A stretch of 64,000 nt of DNA from Bursaphelenchus xylophilus (taxonomy: Eukaryota > Nematoda > Chromadorea > Rhabditida > Aphelenchoididae). This document shows positions 1-11,092 of the stretch, piece after piece. The first letter of the stretch is position 1, and every line of letters starts with the position of its first letter. The stretch covers positions 4,278,001 through 4,342,000 of the forward strand of contig CAJFCV020000004.1 in NCBI GenBank assembly GCA_904066235.2, given 5' to 3'. A program made the position numbers and the translations under genes. The notes below the pieces were generated by a model. That model ran no database searches and had not been told where the DNA came from. It worked only from the letters and a program-made list of their open reading frames with translations.

Positions 1-2
1 GG

Positions 3-3000
3 GTTTTACAATTGGCCAGTGCTGTCGGAGAGATCACCGCCTACCATCACGGAGATGTAAGTCTCATCTTTACGCCTTTTTACGACTTCAGAAAGCCCTA
101 ATGGAAGCCGTAGTCCAGATGGCCCAGAATTTCGTGGGTTCCAATAACATCTCTCTTCTCCTTCCCCATGGCCAATTTGGAACCCGATTGGAAGGAGGAA
201 AAGACTCCGCCTCGCCGAGATATCTATACACCCAGCTAAACCCATTGACGAGGCTGATTTTCCCACAAATTGATGATCATCTGTTGCAGGTAAGGGCAAA
301 ATTTGAGTGTTTTTGTGGTGGGACCAAGGAATTTTGAAAATAGTTGGGTAAATAACACAGGGGACTCGGATTTACTTATAAGTAAAATTTTTTACTTATA
401 TTTACCAATAACTTACATATAAGTTAAAAAAGGCGGGGCTTATTTATTTTTACTTATATTTACGTTTATTTACTTATATTTACAAATAGCGGTACTTATA
501 TGTAAAAAACGGCGGAGCTCGTTTATTTTTACTTATATGTACATATATGAGCCTCGAAAAGAAAACTTTTGAGCGTCAAAGACGCTTTTTGGTTTCTGCA
601 CGCGTTGGCCGGACTTGGAAAAATTCTAAGTTTTTGGAGCGTCAAAGAACGTATCTCAACCTTGGATCGAATAAAGTAAGTTGTTTGTAGTCAGTTTTTT
701 TCTTTTACAGGGTAACAGAGTGCTCAGATCAAAAGTTGCGAACGCGAGAACCTTCCCGAGCATGGAGCATGTCAACGTCAAACTTCACGCAGTTCGCAAA
801 AATCTATGAACAAGCACTATGAGGAAAGAATTTGGATGAACAACTGTGTGCTCAAATGGTAGGTGTTTTTTAACTGTTTTCACATTTCATAAAACCAAAG
901 ATTTTTCCAGACATAGTTTTGCTATGTTGTACTAGGTCCAGGTGAAGCCTCTAGGTTTCAGATTATCGAAAAATTGGCCGTGGAGGGTAGTAAATGGACA
1001 ATGTACACACGATCCCGGAAAAATGGCACTCGGATGATTCAGGTATGTTGAGAATATTCACCTGGACCTAGTGCAACATGACAAACTTGGTGTCTCGAAA
1101 TTTCATTGGCAAACTTGGTGAACCTAAAACTAATTTTTTCGGGGTGCAGAAGCACAAACAATTGAGAAGGGCTTATAGTAAATATCGTCAAACGACCTTA
1201 TCTTCTTTATTTTTGCTATTTTCAGTGAATCCAGACGCAGAAATCGCCATAGAAGATCCCGAAAATAAGCAATTGATGCCTCATGAGGACAACAACAGAT
1301 GAGAAACCTATCCGGAGCACACAAGATGCGTTACCGACTTGTATTTGTCGTTTTTGAGAATCGAAATAAACGTTTATAATATAATCTGCACTGTGCGTAA
1401 TTCTGGGTTACAAATAAGTAAAATATCCTTATTGGTAAATATAAGTAAAATATCCTTATTTGTAAATATAAGTAAATTCGGAGCGCGCCGAAAATAAAGT
1501 TTACATATAAGTAATTTCAGAATTACTTATATGTACAATTATTTACTTATATGTACGTTTATTTACTTATACAGGGTGTTCCTAGAATTATGGAAAAAAC
1601 TATTCATTAATAACTTTGTGCTCGGTGGTCCAATCCAAAAAATTTTTTTTGCATCTTACAGGAAAACCTTTGAGTTTTTAGAATCAAGAAAAATTTTTTT
1701 CTTTGATCGGCGGAGACTCCGGTAATGCTTTTTTCACAAACGAGGTTGCAAATTGTTGTATGTGTGAAGTAAATGGGCGGGAGAGGATTCAATAGATACA
1801 ATATGACATTTGTTTCAAATTTTTTTCATTCGGCGGAGACATTTTTTAACCTCGGCGGACGATTTTTCTTCGACTTTTGAGAGTCAAAATTGGCTAAAAC
1901 CAAAACATAGGTATTCCTGGTGGCATGGCGCCTAAATACGACTTATTACGTCTTCGGCCTACTGAGAGAAGAAAAAAAGGCAATTCGGCGGAGAAATCGG
2001 CGGAGAAAAAAATGAACCCATTTTATAGCCTCGTTTGTGAAAAAAAGCACTCCGCCGAATTCAAGGCGGATTACGGAAGTCTCCGCCGATAAAACGAAAA
2101 AATCTTTTTTGATTTTAAAAACTCCAAGGGTTTTCTGCAAAACGCAAAAAGAATTTTTCGGATTGGACCACCGAGCACAAAGTTATTAACGAATAGTTTT
2201 TTCCATAATTCTTGGAACACCCTGTATGAACTTCAATTTCATATAAGTAAAAAAGACGTACATATAAGTAAATCCGAGTCCCCTGTGAAGAGAAAATAGT
2301 TCCTAAATCACGAAATTTTAGCCCAGATTCGATGTCGACATGATAGCTGAGCCTATTTGGTACGCCCCGATATTACCCTTGGTACTGATCAATGGAACCC
2401 TGGGAATTGGCACCGGTTGGTGCTCCAAAATCCCGAATTATCGACCGGAAGACGTTGTAAACAATCTGAAAAGGATTATCCGACAAGAACCAACAATCCC
2501 GATGGAACCATGGTTCAAAAACTTCAAAGGGACCATGTACAAGATGAATGATCGAAGATTTATCTCGTACGGCGAGATAAAGAAGATCACCAACAGCTCG
2601 GTTGAGATCACGGAACTCCCAGTGAAGGTGTGGACTCAAGTCTACAAAGAGCAGGTGAGTATGGCTCTAAAATTGAACAAGGTTTTTGATGTTTATGATC
2701 AATATTTTTGATCATATTGGTATTCCAGGTGCTAGAACAAATGCTCAAAGACAATATTATCGAGTCGTTCAAGGAATACCACACCGAAAGCAGTGTAAAA
2801 TTTGTGGTTAGGATGAATACAAAGAAATTGTTCAAGGCCCGCAAGATCGGGTTACATAAAGTTTTCCGTCTCAGGTCGATGATGTCTCTAAATTCGATGG
2901 TCTTGTTCGACGCGGACAATCGAATCCGATTCTACGACTCTGTTGAGGAGATCCTAAGAGAATTCTTTGAAATTCGAAAAGAATTTTACGAAAAAAGGAG

Positions 3001-3737
3001 GGAATTTTTGATGGAGATGATTGCGGCCGAAAAGAAAAAAGTCGAAAATCAGCTCAAATTCATGAGAATGAGGCTGGAAAACACATCAAAATTGGAGAGA
3101 AAACCCAAAGCTGAGCTGATACAGCTTTTGAAGGCGCAAGGATTCGACGCGGACCCCGTAAAATCTTGGAAACATCAGAGGAAACAGGAAGAAGATGAGG
3201 AAGAGGAGGTAAATACACGAAATATTGACTAAAACAGCGTTTAGAATAAGGATGCCACCTCCTACTTTGATTATGTCCTCGGAATGAACTTTTGGAAGAT
3301 CTCCGATGAGGAAATGACCCGATTGGAAAAAGAAAAAGCCCAAAAATCAAAGGATTTGAAGCGAATTCAAGGAGAAGATTGGCGAATGATGTGGGAAAAT
3401 GAATTGGATGTGTTTCTAAAAGAATACAGAAAGCAGGTAAGCACCGGTATATTTAGATATGAGTTTGACGCTAAATCTGTTAATTTTTTTATGGAAAAAT
3501 TAAATTTTTTTTATCTACATTGAAATTATCTCTTTTCAGGAAGAAAAAATGGAAAAAGAAGAACTTGCATCGAGTCAAAATGACATTGACAAGGTCCAAC
3601 CTTCTTCGAAAGGCACTAGAATTGTCCCAGATTACTCTGCGCCTATGAATTATGGGAGATCCAAGCGAACCGAGATGGAAGATGATGTTGTACTAGATGA
3701 AGAAGTTGACCTCAAAGAACTTGAAGATAATGAATGA
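3..3737 (+). CDS. top-2: DNA topoisomerase II, C-terminal half (5' end outside window)
   Basis: ATP-dependent type II topoisomerase that passes one duplex through a transient double-strand break during replication and chromosome segregation in the nucleus. Exons read as 3-56, 92-289, 2322-2654, 2729-3208, 3245-3436 and 3540-3737, giving the last 484 residues, all joined in phase 0. The catalytic Arg-Tyr of the family lies in the motif SPRYLYT in exon 2. It is followed by INGTLGIGTGW and the coiled-coil/tower region ending near DPVKSWK. The ATPase and Toprim domains lie upstream of the window. After the DYVLGMNFWKIS segment the protein ends with a short acidic tail (DLKELEDNE), so the long basic C-terminal domain usual in animals is absent. 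The third intron (290-2321) carries a nested transposon. ATG3 starts 202 bp downstream on the same strand, so an operon is possible but unproven. Confidence 0.93.
356..2287. mobile_element. Non-autonomous TIR element in a top-2 intron
   Basis: The ends are near-perfect inverted repeats, CACAGGGGACTCGGATTTAC at 356 and its complement ending at 2287. Subterminal regions are filled with repeats of the motif ACTTATATTTAC. No transposase is visible. A second element (1572-2224) sits inside it. The target-site duplication is unclear, so the superfamily is left open. The middle (about 700-1370) looks like transcribed sequence with splice-like signals and an AATAAA at 1365-1370. Confidence 0.85.
1572..2224. 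mobile_element. Tc1/mariner-like MITE nested in the top-2 intron element
   Basis: The element begins CAGGGTGTTCC and ends GGAACACCCTG, flanked on both sides by TA (1570-1571 and 2225-2226), the target duplication of Tc1/mariner elements. It is a long imperfect palindrome with no coding capacity. A related element with end CAGGGTGTTTC lies at 13868-15074. Confidence 0.85.
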
Positions 3738-3939
3738 GCCTGCCTTTTTACTAGCTGTATTTGTTATTTGTTGATAAAGATTTTTACTTTGGATGATTAT
3801 ATTACGGTAGAAAAAAGGAAAACCGCGAAAACTTTGAATGCTAAAAGTTTTGGCGTTCTGCAAATTCCGCAAATAAAAAGCTTGCCCTTTTTATTCACGT
3901 GAGAGTCAGATACCTCGATCATAGGGGTCCTAGTTAGTC

Positions 3940-6115
3940 ATGGAGAACCTGGTCAACTCGATGAAAAGCGCCGCTCTCAGCGTGGGCGAGATGCTGACCC
4001 CTGTTCTGAAGCAGTCCAAGTTCCGCGAAACCGGAGTCCTCACGCCAGAAGAGTTCGTAGCGGCAGGTGATCATCTGGTCCATCTTTGCCCCACCTGGGC
4101 ATGGTCCAAGGCCGGAGATTCAAGTCGGTGGGTTCAAGAGGTCATGGTTAATATAATTGATCTCTGTTTCTAGGACGAGAGAGTACTTACCGGCTGACAA
4201 ACAATTTCTAATTACGAAACGGGTCCCTTGCCATCGGAGATGCGCACACATGCAATATGATCCCAAAATGGAGCTGGTACGTTTAATTTTTTATGTTGTT
4301 CTTGGCGTTTAGAGTTTTTTCTGGGGATTGTTTTGTAGACACGGCTTGTAGCGCATAAATTTGTGAGATTCACTCCAAGAGTTTCCTTGATACATTAGCT
4401 TGAATTTTCAATGTAAATTCATCAAATTTTAGGTTATAAAAGACGACGATGGAAATGACGAATGGGTGGATACGCATCATTATGCTCCTGAGGCGACGGA
4501 AGAATCCGTATCAGCCGAGGAAGTTGCTAAAGAACCTCAAGTTCAAGGGCAGCATGATGAAGATGATGACGACGAAGATGCTCCTCCAATGGATATGGAC
4601 AACTTCATGGAAAATGGTGATTTTGAGGAGAATGATCCCAACTGTTATCAACCCGAAGCTGTGGCGGACGAGGCTGGTGACGACCATGTGGTGAAGACGA
4701 GGACTTACGATTTACACATCAGTTACGACAAATATTATCAGGTGAGGGCATATTATTGTGTGCTGTCCAAAAAAGTAGAACTGAAAGATTCTTTGCGGAT
4801 CTACTGTTTAATTTTTAATCTTGCATTCTATCAATTTCGATGATGAACTTATATTACTCATGCCACTTTTAGGTACCGCGACTCTGGCTTATTGGGTATG
4901 ATGAAAATGGAAAGCTGTTGACTGTCAATCAGATGTACGAAGATTTTTCTGCTGTAAGTAATCCGTTCATCGCTTTCAATATTCTTTATGGCTTCTAAAA
5001 TTATCAAAGTAATCAATATTCTCCTAGTACAATGTAAAAAATCTATCCACTTTCCATCTCTAACAAGGGAAGTCGTTCAGATCGCAAATGAGTTGAGCTA
5101 TGGGACCGGTATATTCTGATTCTCCATATTCGAAAACGGTAAGAGCTAAAACAATTTTTCCGTCTGGGCCCTAGTTTTCGAGAAAGTCGACCGTAAAGTT
5201 TGATCGGAAACTCTGCTAAATAGTCCTCGCTCCGAAAGGCCTTTGAAACAAGAGCCAAATGGCAGAGGGCGAGTGAAAACGCTCTCAAAATTCTTTTGTC
5301 CGGGATGCCGGGGGAGGTTCGAGTCCCGCTAGGAGCAAACCCATATAATTCATAATGGTTGCGAAGCATAAAAAAATATTTTTCCTTTTACATACTTTGG
5401 ACAAAATATTGAAATACATGCCAAATGCATATTTCTGCGCTGAACTCAAAAATTAAGTGTTTATTCCTAAGACAACTATTTGATCTAAAATTATTGAGGT
5501 ACACTTCACCACAAAAAACTAAAAAATTTTTATTTTTTTTATCTTTCTCAATATCAAAGCTTTTTGGACACGGGTTTGAGCCTAGCGGGACTCGAACCTT
5601 TCACGGACAAAAGTATCACGGACAAAAGAATTTTGAGAGCGTTTTCACTCGCCCTCTGCCATTTGGCTCTTGTTTCAAAGGCCTTTCGGAGCGAGGACTA
5701 TTTAGCGGAGTTTCCGATCAAACTTTACGGTCGATTTTCTCGAAAACCAGGGCCCAGACGGAAAAATTGTTTTAGCTCTTACCGTTTTCGAATATGGAGA
5801 ATCAGAATATACCGGTCCCATAGCTCAGCTCATTTGCGATCTGAACGACTTCCCTTGTAAGCGCTTATAATCCACTATTTTTTCCAGGACCACGCCAACA
5901 AGACCGTGACCATCGAGTCTCACCCGCATTTGAACCTCCAAATGGCCTCAATTCACCCTTGCCGGCATGCGGATGTAATGAAACGTCTGATCGAGCAATA
6001 TGCCGATGCGGGGAAGGAGCTGAGCGTCCTCCAATACCTTCTCATCTTCCTCAAGTTTGTCCAGACCGTTATACCCACCATCGAGTACGACTTTACGCGA
6101 AGTATTAACCTCTGA
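3940..6115 (+). CDS. atg-3: ATG3, E2-like autophagy conjugating enzyme
   Basis: E2-like enzyme that transfers ATG8/LC3 from ATG7 to phosphatidylethanolamine on growing autophagosome membranes. Exons 3940-4127, 4174-4276, 4433-4741, 4873-4953 and 5888-6115 encode 302 residues, close to the 314 of human ATG3. The amphipathic N-terminus ([19 protein letters not shown]) is followed by [20 protein letters not shown] long acidic flexible region then precedes the core motif PRLWLIGYD. The catalytic cysteine is Cys252 in the HPCRHA motif. The C-terminus [19 protein letters not shown] matches the family. The last intron (4954-5887) is almost filled by a MITE. A polyadenylation signal AATAAA follows the stop. 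The gene converges on Nup35, with about 190 bp between stop codons. Confidence 0.96.
5064..5857. mobile_element. PIF/Harbinger-like MITE in the last atg-3 intron, with tRNA-like B boxes
   Basis: Long inverted repeats start CAAGGGAAGTCGTTCAGATC at 5064 and end with the complement at 5857. Both sides carry a TAA duplication (5061-5063 and 5858-5860). Each arm contains GGTTCGAGTCC, a perfect pol III B-box (plus strand 5316-5326, minus strand 5588-5598). The ends share the CARGGGAAGT start of the other TAA-flanked elements in this window. No protein is encoded. Confidence 0.85.
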
Positions 6116-6307
6116 TCTTGTAATTGCCTTGTGAAATCGGGATTTGTAAATAAAACAATTTCTTAATTATAAGTTTAATCAGGTCTGCAAAAAATGTCGA
6201 TAAAATATAATAACGGGATTACAGATTCTTAACAATCAGTACTACTATACGGCCAACAGTTAATTAAGTGAATACTGAAAACAAAATGATACTGTTTACT
6301 ATATCGG

Positions 6308-7745
6308 TTATTGTGGTGCGACAAAACTCCACAATTTGTTTAAGAACGAGTCGTCCTTTTTGCTCGTGTTTAGCTGAAATAAAAACAATAATAAAAATAA
6401 GTTATATTATACTTGCTGTATAGATAACATTTATTATTAAAACTTACACTCGTATCGGCATCATAAGCTCGACGAATACCTGATCGGGAGATGGCAGAGA
6501 GTCGAGAACGGCTAAAAATTATCAAATTATACCTAAAATTGAAGAATGGAAAAAGTAAACTCGTAGGACTAACCCGGGAATTTTTCTGATTCTAAGTTAT
6601 TCCGGTAGCTCAATCTGCATCTACATTGCCTCAAAACCCACTGAGAATCATACAAATTAAAAACCACTTACTTCGCCGCCGAGTTCATCGATTGGTTCAG
6701 CGAAAATCTACTGGAATTGAGAGTATCACTCCCTCCTGGTCCTTCAAAAGAGACATCCGGGATGTTATTAGTACTGGTATTGTATGGATTCATGGTGTCA
6801 TCCGATAGCACTTCCTAAAAGCAAAAATAACAGAAAAAAGATCAACCGTACCTTGTCCTTGCACCTTTCTACTCCAATTTTAACAATCTGATCTAGAACA
6901 AAGCCATTTCTCTGCAACGCTTGTTGTGCATGCTGGACCGACGAATAACGGATGTGGAGCCAATTACCTTTAGGCGGAATCTACAACAATAAACAAGATA
7001 ATTTACACTACACTTTAAGCTCATTATTGACAACAAATAACTCACCTTATGGCTAGCAATGGTTCCATGGCGCGAAAACAACGGCAGAATCATATCTTTG
7101 TGTTCAGGATCAAACCCAAAGACAGTCACCCAGTAATCCGCAGGATCATCCGAAGTTCCCTCGAATTGGAAGGCTTCCTTGATAGCAGCTTTCTGATCGA
7201 CTCGTTGCATCTTTGCCGGTGGTTCCGTGTTCAACATAGACCGCAGCGGAGGCCCTTTCACCATGGAAGCGGGTGGAGCATTCCAGGAGTGAGGGCCGGC
7301 CACAGTTGCCCTTCGGTGAAGTGATGGTGCAGCTGACCCTAAACCAGATTCCTGCGGAGTTTCCTGGGCACGGACCAAGTTGGGACTCCAATGAACACTC
7401 TTGTTAGCTAAAATACTCCATTTTACATCAAGAACCAACAAACCTAAACAAAAAAAGATTGAAAACAAAACACTTACCTTGTGCTCGGCTTTGCAAAGCC
7501 AAACTCTTTCTTTTCTGGGCATTCCGGTTGCCAAACAAGAAACTCGGGCCGGAGTCTGATTCGTTTGTATCTCCGGTTGGATTCTGAAACCTCTGAGGAG
7601 GTTGTGGCGCCAAGAAACTGTTGTTTTGTCCGAATCTGACGGCTCCAACTGTCCCATTCTCGATTCCCAAGCTGTCGTTTGGGATAAGGACGGATCGCCG
7701 GTGAGAAAATGAGGACTCCATCGAGGAATGAGGTTGAGAAAACAT
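6308..7745 (-). CDS. npp-19: Nucleoporin Nup35/Nup53
   Basis: Structural nucleoporin of the inner ring of the nuclear pore, which links scaffold nucleoporins to the pore membrane. Minus-strand exons in translation order are 7745-7478, 7407-7046, 6980-6852, 6814-6672, 6511-6448 and 6373-6308, giving 343 residues (human NUP35 has 326). An FG/Q-rich N-terminus precedes the RRM-type dimerisation domain (MPPN domain), roughly residues 180-253. The motif WVTVFGF starts the domain and NWLHIRYSSVQHAQQAL lies in its second half. The protein ends LNKLWSFVAPQ, the amphipathic membrane-binding helix typical of this family. The 5' end lies head to head with PEPCK, 477 bp away, so regulatory DNA may be shared. 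Confidence 0.93.
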
Positions 7746-8222
7746 TTTTCAGCGACTAAACCCGACCGAAAATTGTCTGCGAATCACAAAAAAAAGAATC
7801 TGCTGTTGCAACGGAATGCCAGAGATTTGCAGGCATTTTGCCCGCTTCCTTGGCATTCGTTGTTTTCGTGTTGGGATGTAGCGCGGGAGAATGTTTCTTG
7901 GCCAAGTCGGAAGTTTCTTTCCGAAGAAAAGAACGTGCAAAGTCCAACGAATTTACTGGGAGGAGCGATGTTGAAAGCGCCGTTAGCCACGAGGCGATGA
8001 GAACTTTGCTCTCTCCGCCCCGTTTCAATGACAAACAGATCGGTGTTTATTTTTTGTTGGGGGTCCTCCCATCGGTTTGCTGACCGTCTTCTGATTAGAC
8101 TTACCCGATCACTTGATGTGTATAATTATCTCCGCGGACGGTCCACGCTATTTCTTGGTCTTGTTTCTTCGGCCTTCGGATATTAATTTAGGTGTTTTTC
8201 AGTTTGTCGACAACAGTCCAAT
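7746..8222. promoter_or_regulatory. Shared divergent 5' region of Nup35 and PEPCK
   Basis: This 477-bp gap separates the Nup35 start (minus) from the PEPCK start (plus). Open frames in it do not resemble known proteins. A splice-acceptor-like GTGTTTTTCAG at about 8191-8201 lies just before the PEPCK ATG and may be a trans-splice or 5'-UTR intron acceptor. No specific transcription-factor sites are claimed. Confidence 0.5.
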
Positions 8223-11092
8223 ATGGCCGTAGATCCCTCGAAATTAACTCCTTATCGGAACACACCAAACGCATCGAGCTCGTTGCGTCAGATCAGTGAA
8301 GATGCCTTCTACGTGGTGAACGAGGTAGTCATCAAGAGATTGGGACACATGCCCATTGTTAAGGTGAGGAATTGCTCATTTTAGATGCTAGAAGCAGTTT
8401 TAGGATTACGTTATGTCACTTTGAAGTGTTTTTTTTTGGAGTCTTTGAGCAGATAAAACGGCCTTTATTATATTTGCGGGGAACGGAAAAAACTAAATTT
8501 GGATAAGGCAATAATAATTTCAGGGGCTGAAATTCCTTCTAGCTGAGCAAATACGTTGCGGATAATCTTGCTTTCCTAATTTCGAATTACGCAATTTGGC
8601 CTTTTTCCAAGATGACCTAATACATGTCAAGAATAATATAAATTTGCTCTATTTTCAGGGAGATCTCCATGTCCTGCCCTTCAAGGTCCAACGTTTCATC
8701 GCCGAGAAGGCCGAGCTGATGCGTCCTCGTGGAATCTACATCTGCGATGGCTCCGAACACGAGGCCGAAGAGATCACTCACAAGCTGATCGAAAGAGGTA
8801 TGCTGACCGAGTTGACTGCCTACGAGAATAACTACCTGTGCCGTACTGACCCCAAGGACGTAGCACGTGTCGAGAGCAAGACCTGGATTGTCACCAAGGA
8901 CAAACACACGGTAAATTATCATTTTTTTTTGATTTTGTCACCTAATTATCATGGATAATATAATAAACCTAAAATTTTCAGACGGTCACCCGAACTCCGG
9001 AAGGTGTGGAGCCCATCATGGGTCATTGGATGCCTCCCGAGGTGTTTGCCGATGAATTGGACGCCCGTTTCCCGGGATGTATGGCTGGCCGCATCATGTA
9101 TGTGATCCCATTTTCCATGGGTCCCCTTGGCTCTCCCTTGTCCAAGATCGGTATCCAATTGACTGATGCCAACTATGTCGTCCTGTCCATGAGAATCATG
9201 ACCAGAGTCACTCCGCAACTCTGGGAGTTGCTTGGGGAAAATGATTTTGTCCGTTGTATTCACTCGGTTGGTCTTCCTCGACCTGTAAAGCGTAAGTTTG
9301 GAGATGGTTTTGGCATGGGAAAAAGTGGGGAGAACTTTTAAAAACTTTCCAATGTCATTGATAAGTAACATGTTTTGAATTGGATTTGATGGAAGGTCAG
9401 TGAATGATAATATCAGTGAACAAAGTACACGGTTTTTGTGTTTGGGTCTTTTCCGACGCCAAAATAAGTTTGTTTACCTCCATATCATTTATCACCTAAA
9501 TACTTTTTGCACGAGATCGGAAAGAAAATGGCCTTGAGATGCCATGTGTAATATAAATTGAGCAAAAAATAGAAAATAAAGATTAAACTGACTATCTAAC
9601 GGATATTTTTTTTTACAGAGAAGGTCATCAACCACTGGCCCTGCAACCCGGACAAGGTGCTGATTGCGCATCGCCCGGTGGAACGCGAGATTTGGTCGTT
9701 CGGCTCGGGATACGGAGGAAATTCGCTGCTGGGAAAGAAATGTTTCGCGCTCAGAATCGCGTCGAATCTGGCCAGAGACGAGGGATGGATGGCGGAGCAC
9801 ATGCTGATCATGGGAGTCACCCGTCCGAACGGAAAGGAACACTTTATTGCGGCCGCTTTCCCATCGGCCTGCGGTAAAACCAACTTGGCCATGCTTCAGC
9901 CGAGTTTACCGGGATGGAAGGTACGATGTGTGGGAGATGATATTGCCTGGATGAAGTTCGGAGAAGATGGAAGACTGTATGCCATCAATCCTGAAGCCGG
10001 ATTCTTTGGAGTCGCCCCGGGCACCTCGAACAAAACGAATCCAATGGCCATTGCCACTTGTCAGAAGAACTCGATCTTTACGAATGTCGCTGAAACAGAT
10101 ACTGGAGAATATTATTGGGAAGGATTGGAAGATGAGATCAAGGACAAGGTAAGCAGTTTGAATTTTGAATAAATTTTTATGTTGATTTAGATCTGGACTA
10201 AAATGTGTTTTCTTTCAGGATGTCAAGATCACTGACTGGCTGGGCAACCCATGGAAATTGGGAGACCCCACTCCAGCCGCCCATCCCAACTCGAGATTCT
10301 GCGCTCCGGCCTCGCAATGCCCCATTATTCATCCGGATTGGGAGTCGCCGAAGGGTGTACCAATCGATGCCATTATTTTCGGCGGACGTCGCCCAACTGG
10401 TGTCCCATTGGTCTTCCAAGCCTTCGATTGGGAACATGGAGTCTTCACCGGCGCCTGCTTGAAGTCTGAAGCCACTGCTGCTGCTGAACACACTGGTAAG
10501 AAGGATTATATGACGTTAGATGCAATGTATAAAATAATTCGTAATTTTAATTATTTTAGGCAAGAAATTGCTCTGGGATCCAATGGCTGCTCGGCCTTTC
10601 ATGGGCTACAACTTTGGACACTACCTCCAGCACTGGCTTGACATGCAAAAACCCGGCAGACAGGTAGGTGAAGCATAAGATTAGATGTGAAAAATCTTGA
10701 GTTTTTTGATGAAAATGGAGTGAATATTGAATGTTTAGATCCCCAAGATCTTCCACGTGAACTGGTTCCGCAAGGGCCAAGAGAGCGGCAAGTTCCTGTG
10801 GCCCGGATATGGTGAGAACATCCGAGTCATCGATTGGATCATCCGCCGACTCGATGGAGAAGATGGGATTGGCGTGGACACGGCGATTGGAGTGGTCCCC
10901 ACCCACGACAGTCTCAATTTGGATGGATTGGGCGATATCAACATGAAGGAGTTGATGTCCCTCCCACCCGACTACTGGAAGGAAGACGCCAAGGCCGTGA
11001 GACAATTCCTCGAGGAACAAGTGGGCCCTGATCTCCCCGATCCCATCCGAAAGCAACTCGACGCTCAGGAAAAGAGAATCCAAGCCCTCTAA
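8223..11092 (+). CDS. pck-1: Phosphoenolpyruvate carboxykinase (GTP)
   Basis: Converts oxaloacetate and GTP to phosphoenolpyruvate, GDP and CO2, the committed step of gluconeogenesis. Exons 8223-8363, 8659-8910, 8982-9291, 9619-10148, 10219-10495, 10560-10663 and 10739-11092 keep frame and encode 655 residues, slightly longer than the 622 of human cytosolic PEPCK. The PEPCK signature [14 protein letters not shown] is at about 262-275. The P-loop [13 protein letters not shown] contains the reactive Cys319. A second metal/nucleotide motif, [10 protein letters not shown], follows, and then [14 protein letters not shown]. All key residues of an active enzyme are present. An AATAAA about 110 bp after the stop is the likely polyadenylation signal. 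The N-terminus has no clear mitochondrial presequence. Confidence 0.97.

Noticed and set aside
7428..7477. Extension of Nup35 exon 1 into the following intron
   Set aside because: The frame is open, but a GTAAG donor at the 7477/7478 boundary and an acceptor before 7407 restore the conserved protein.
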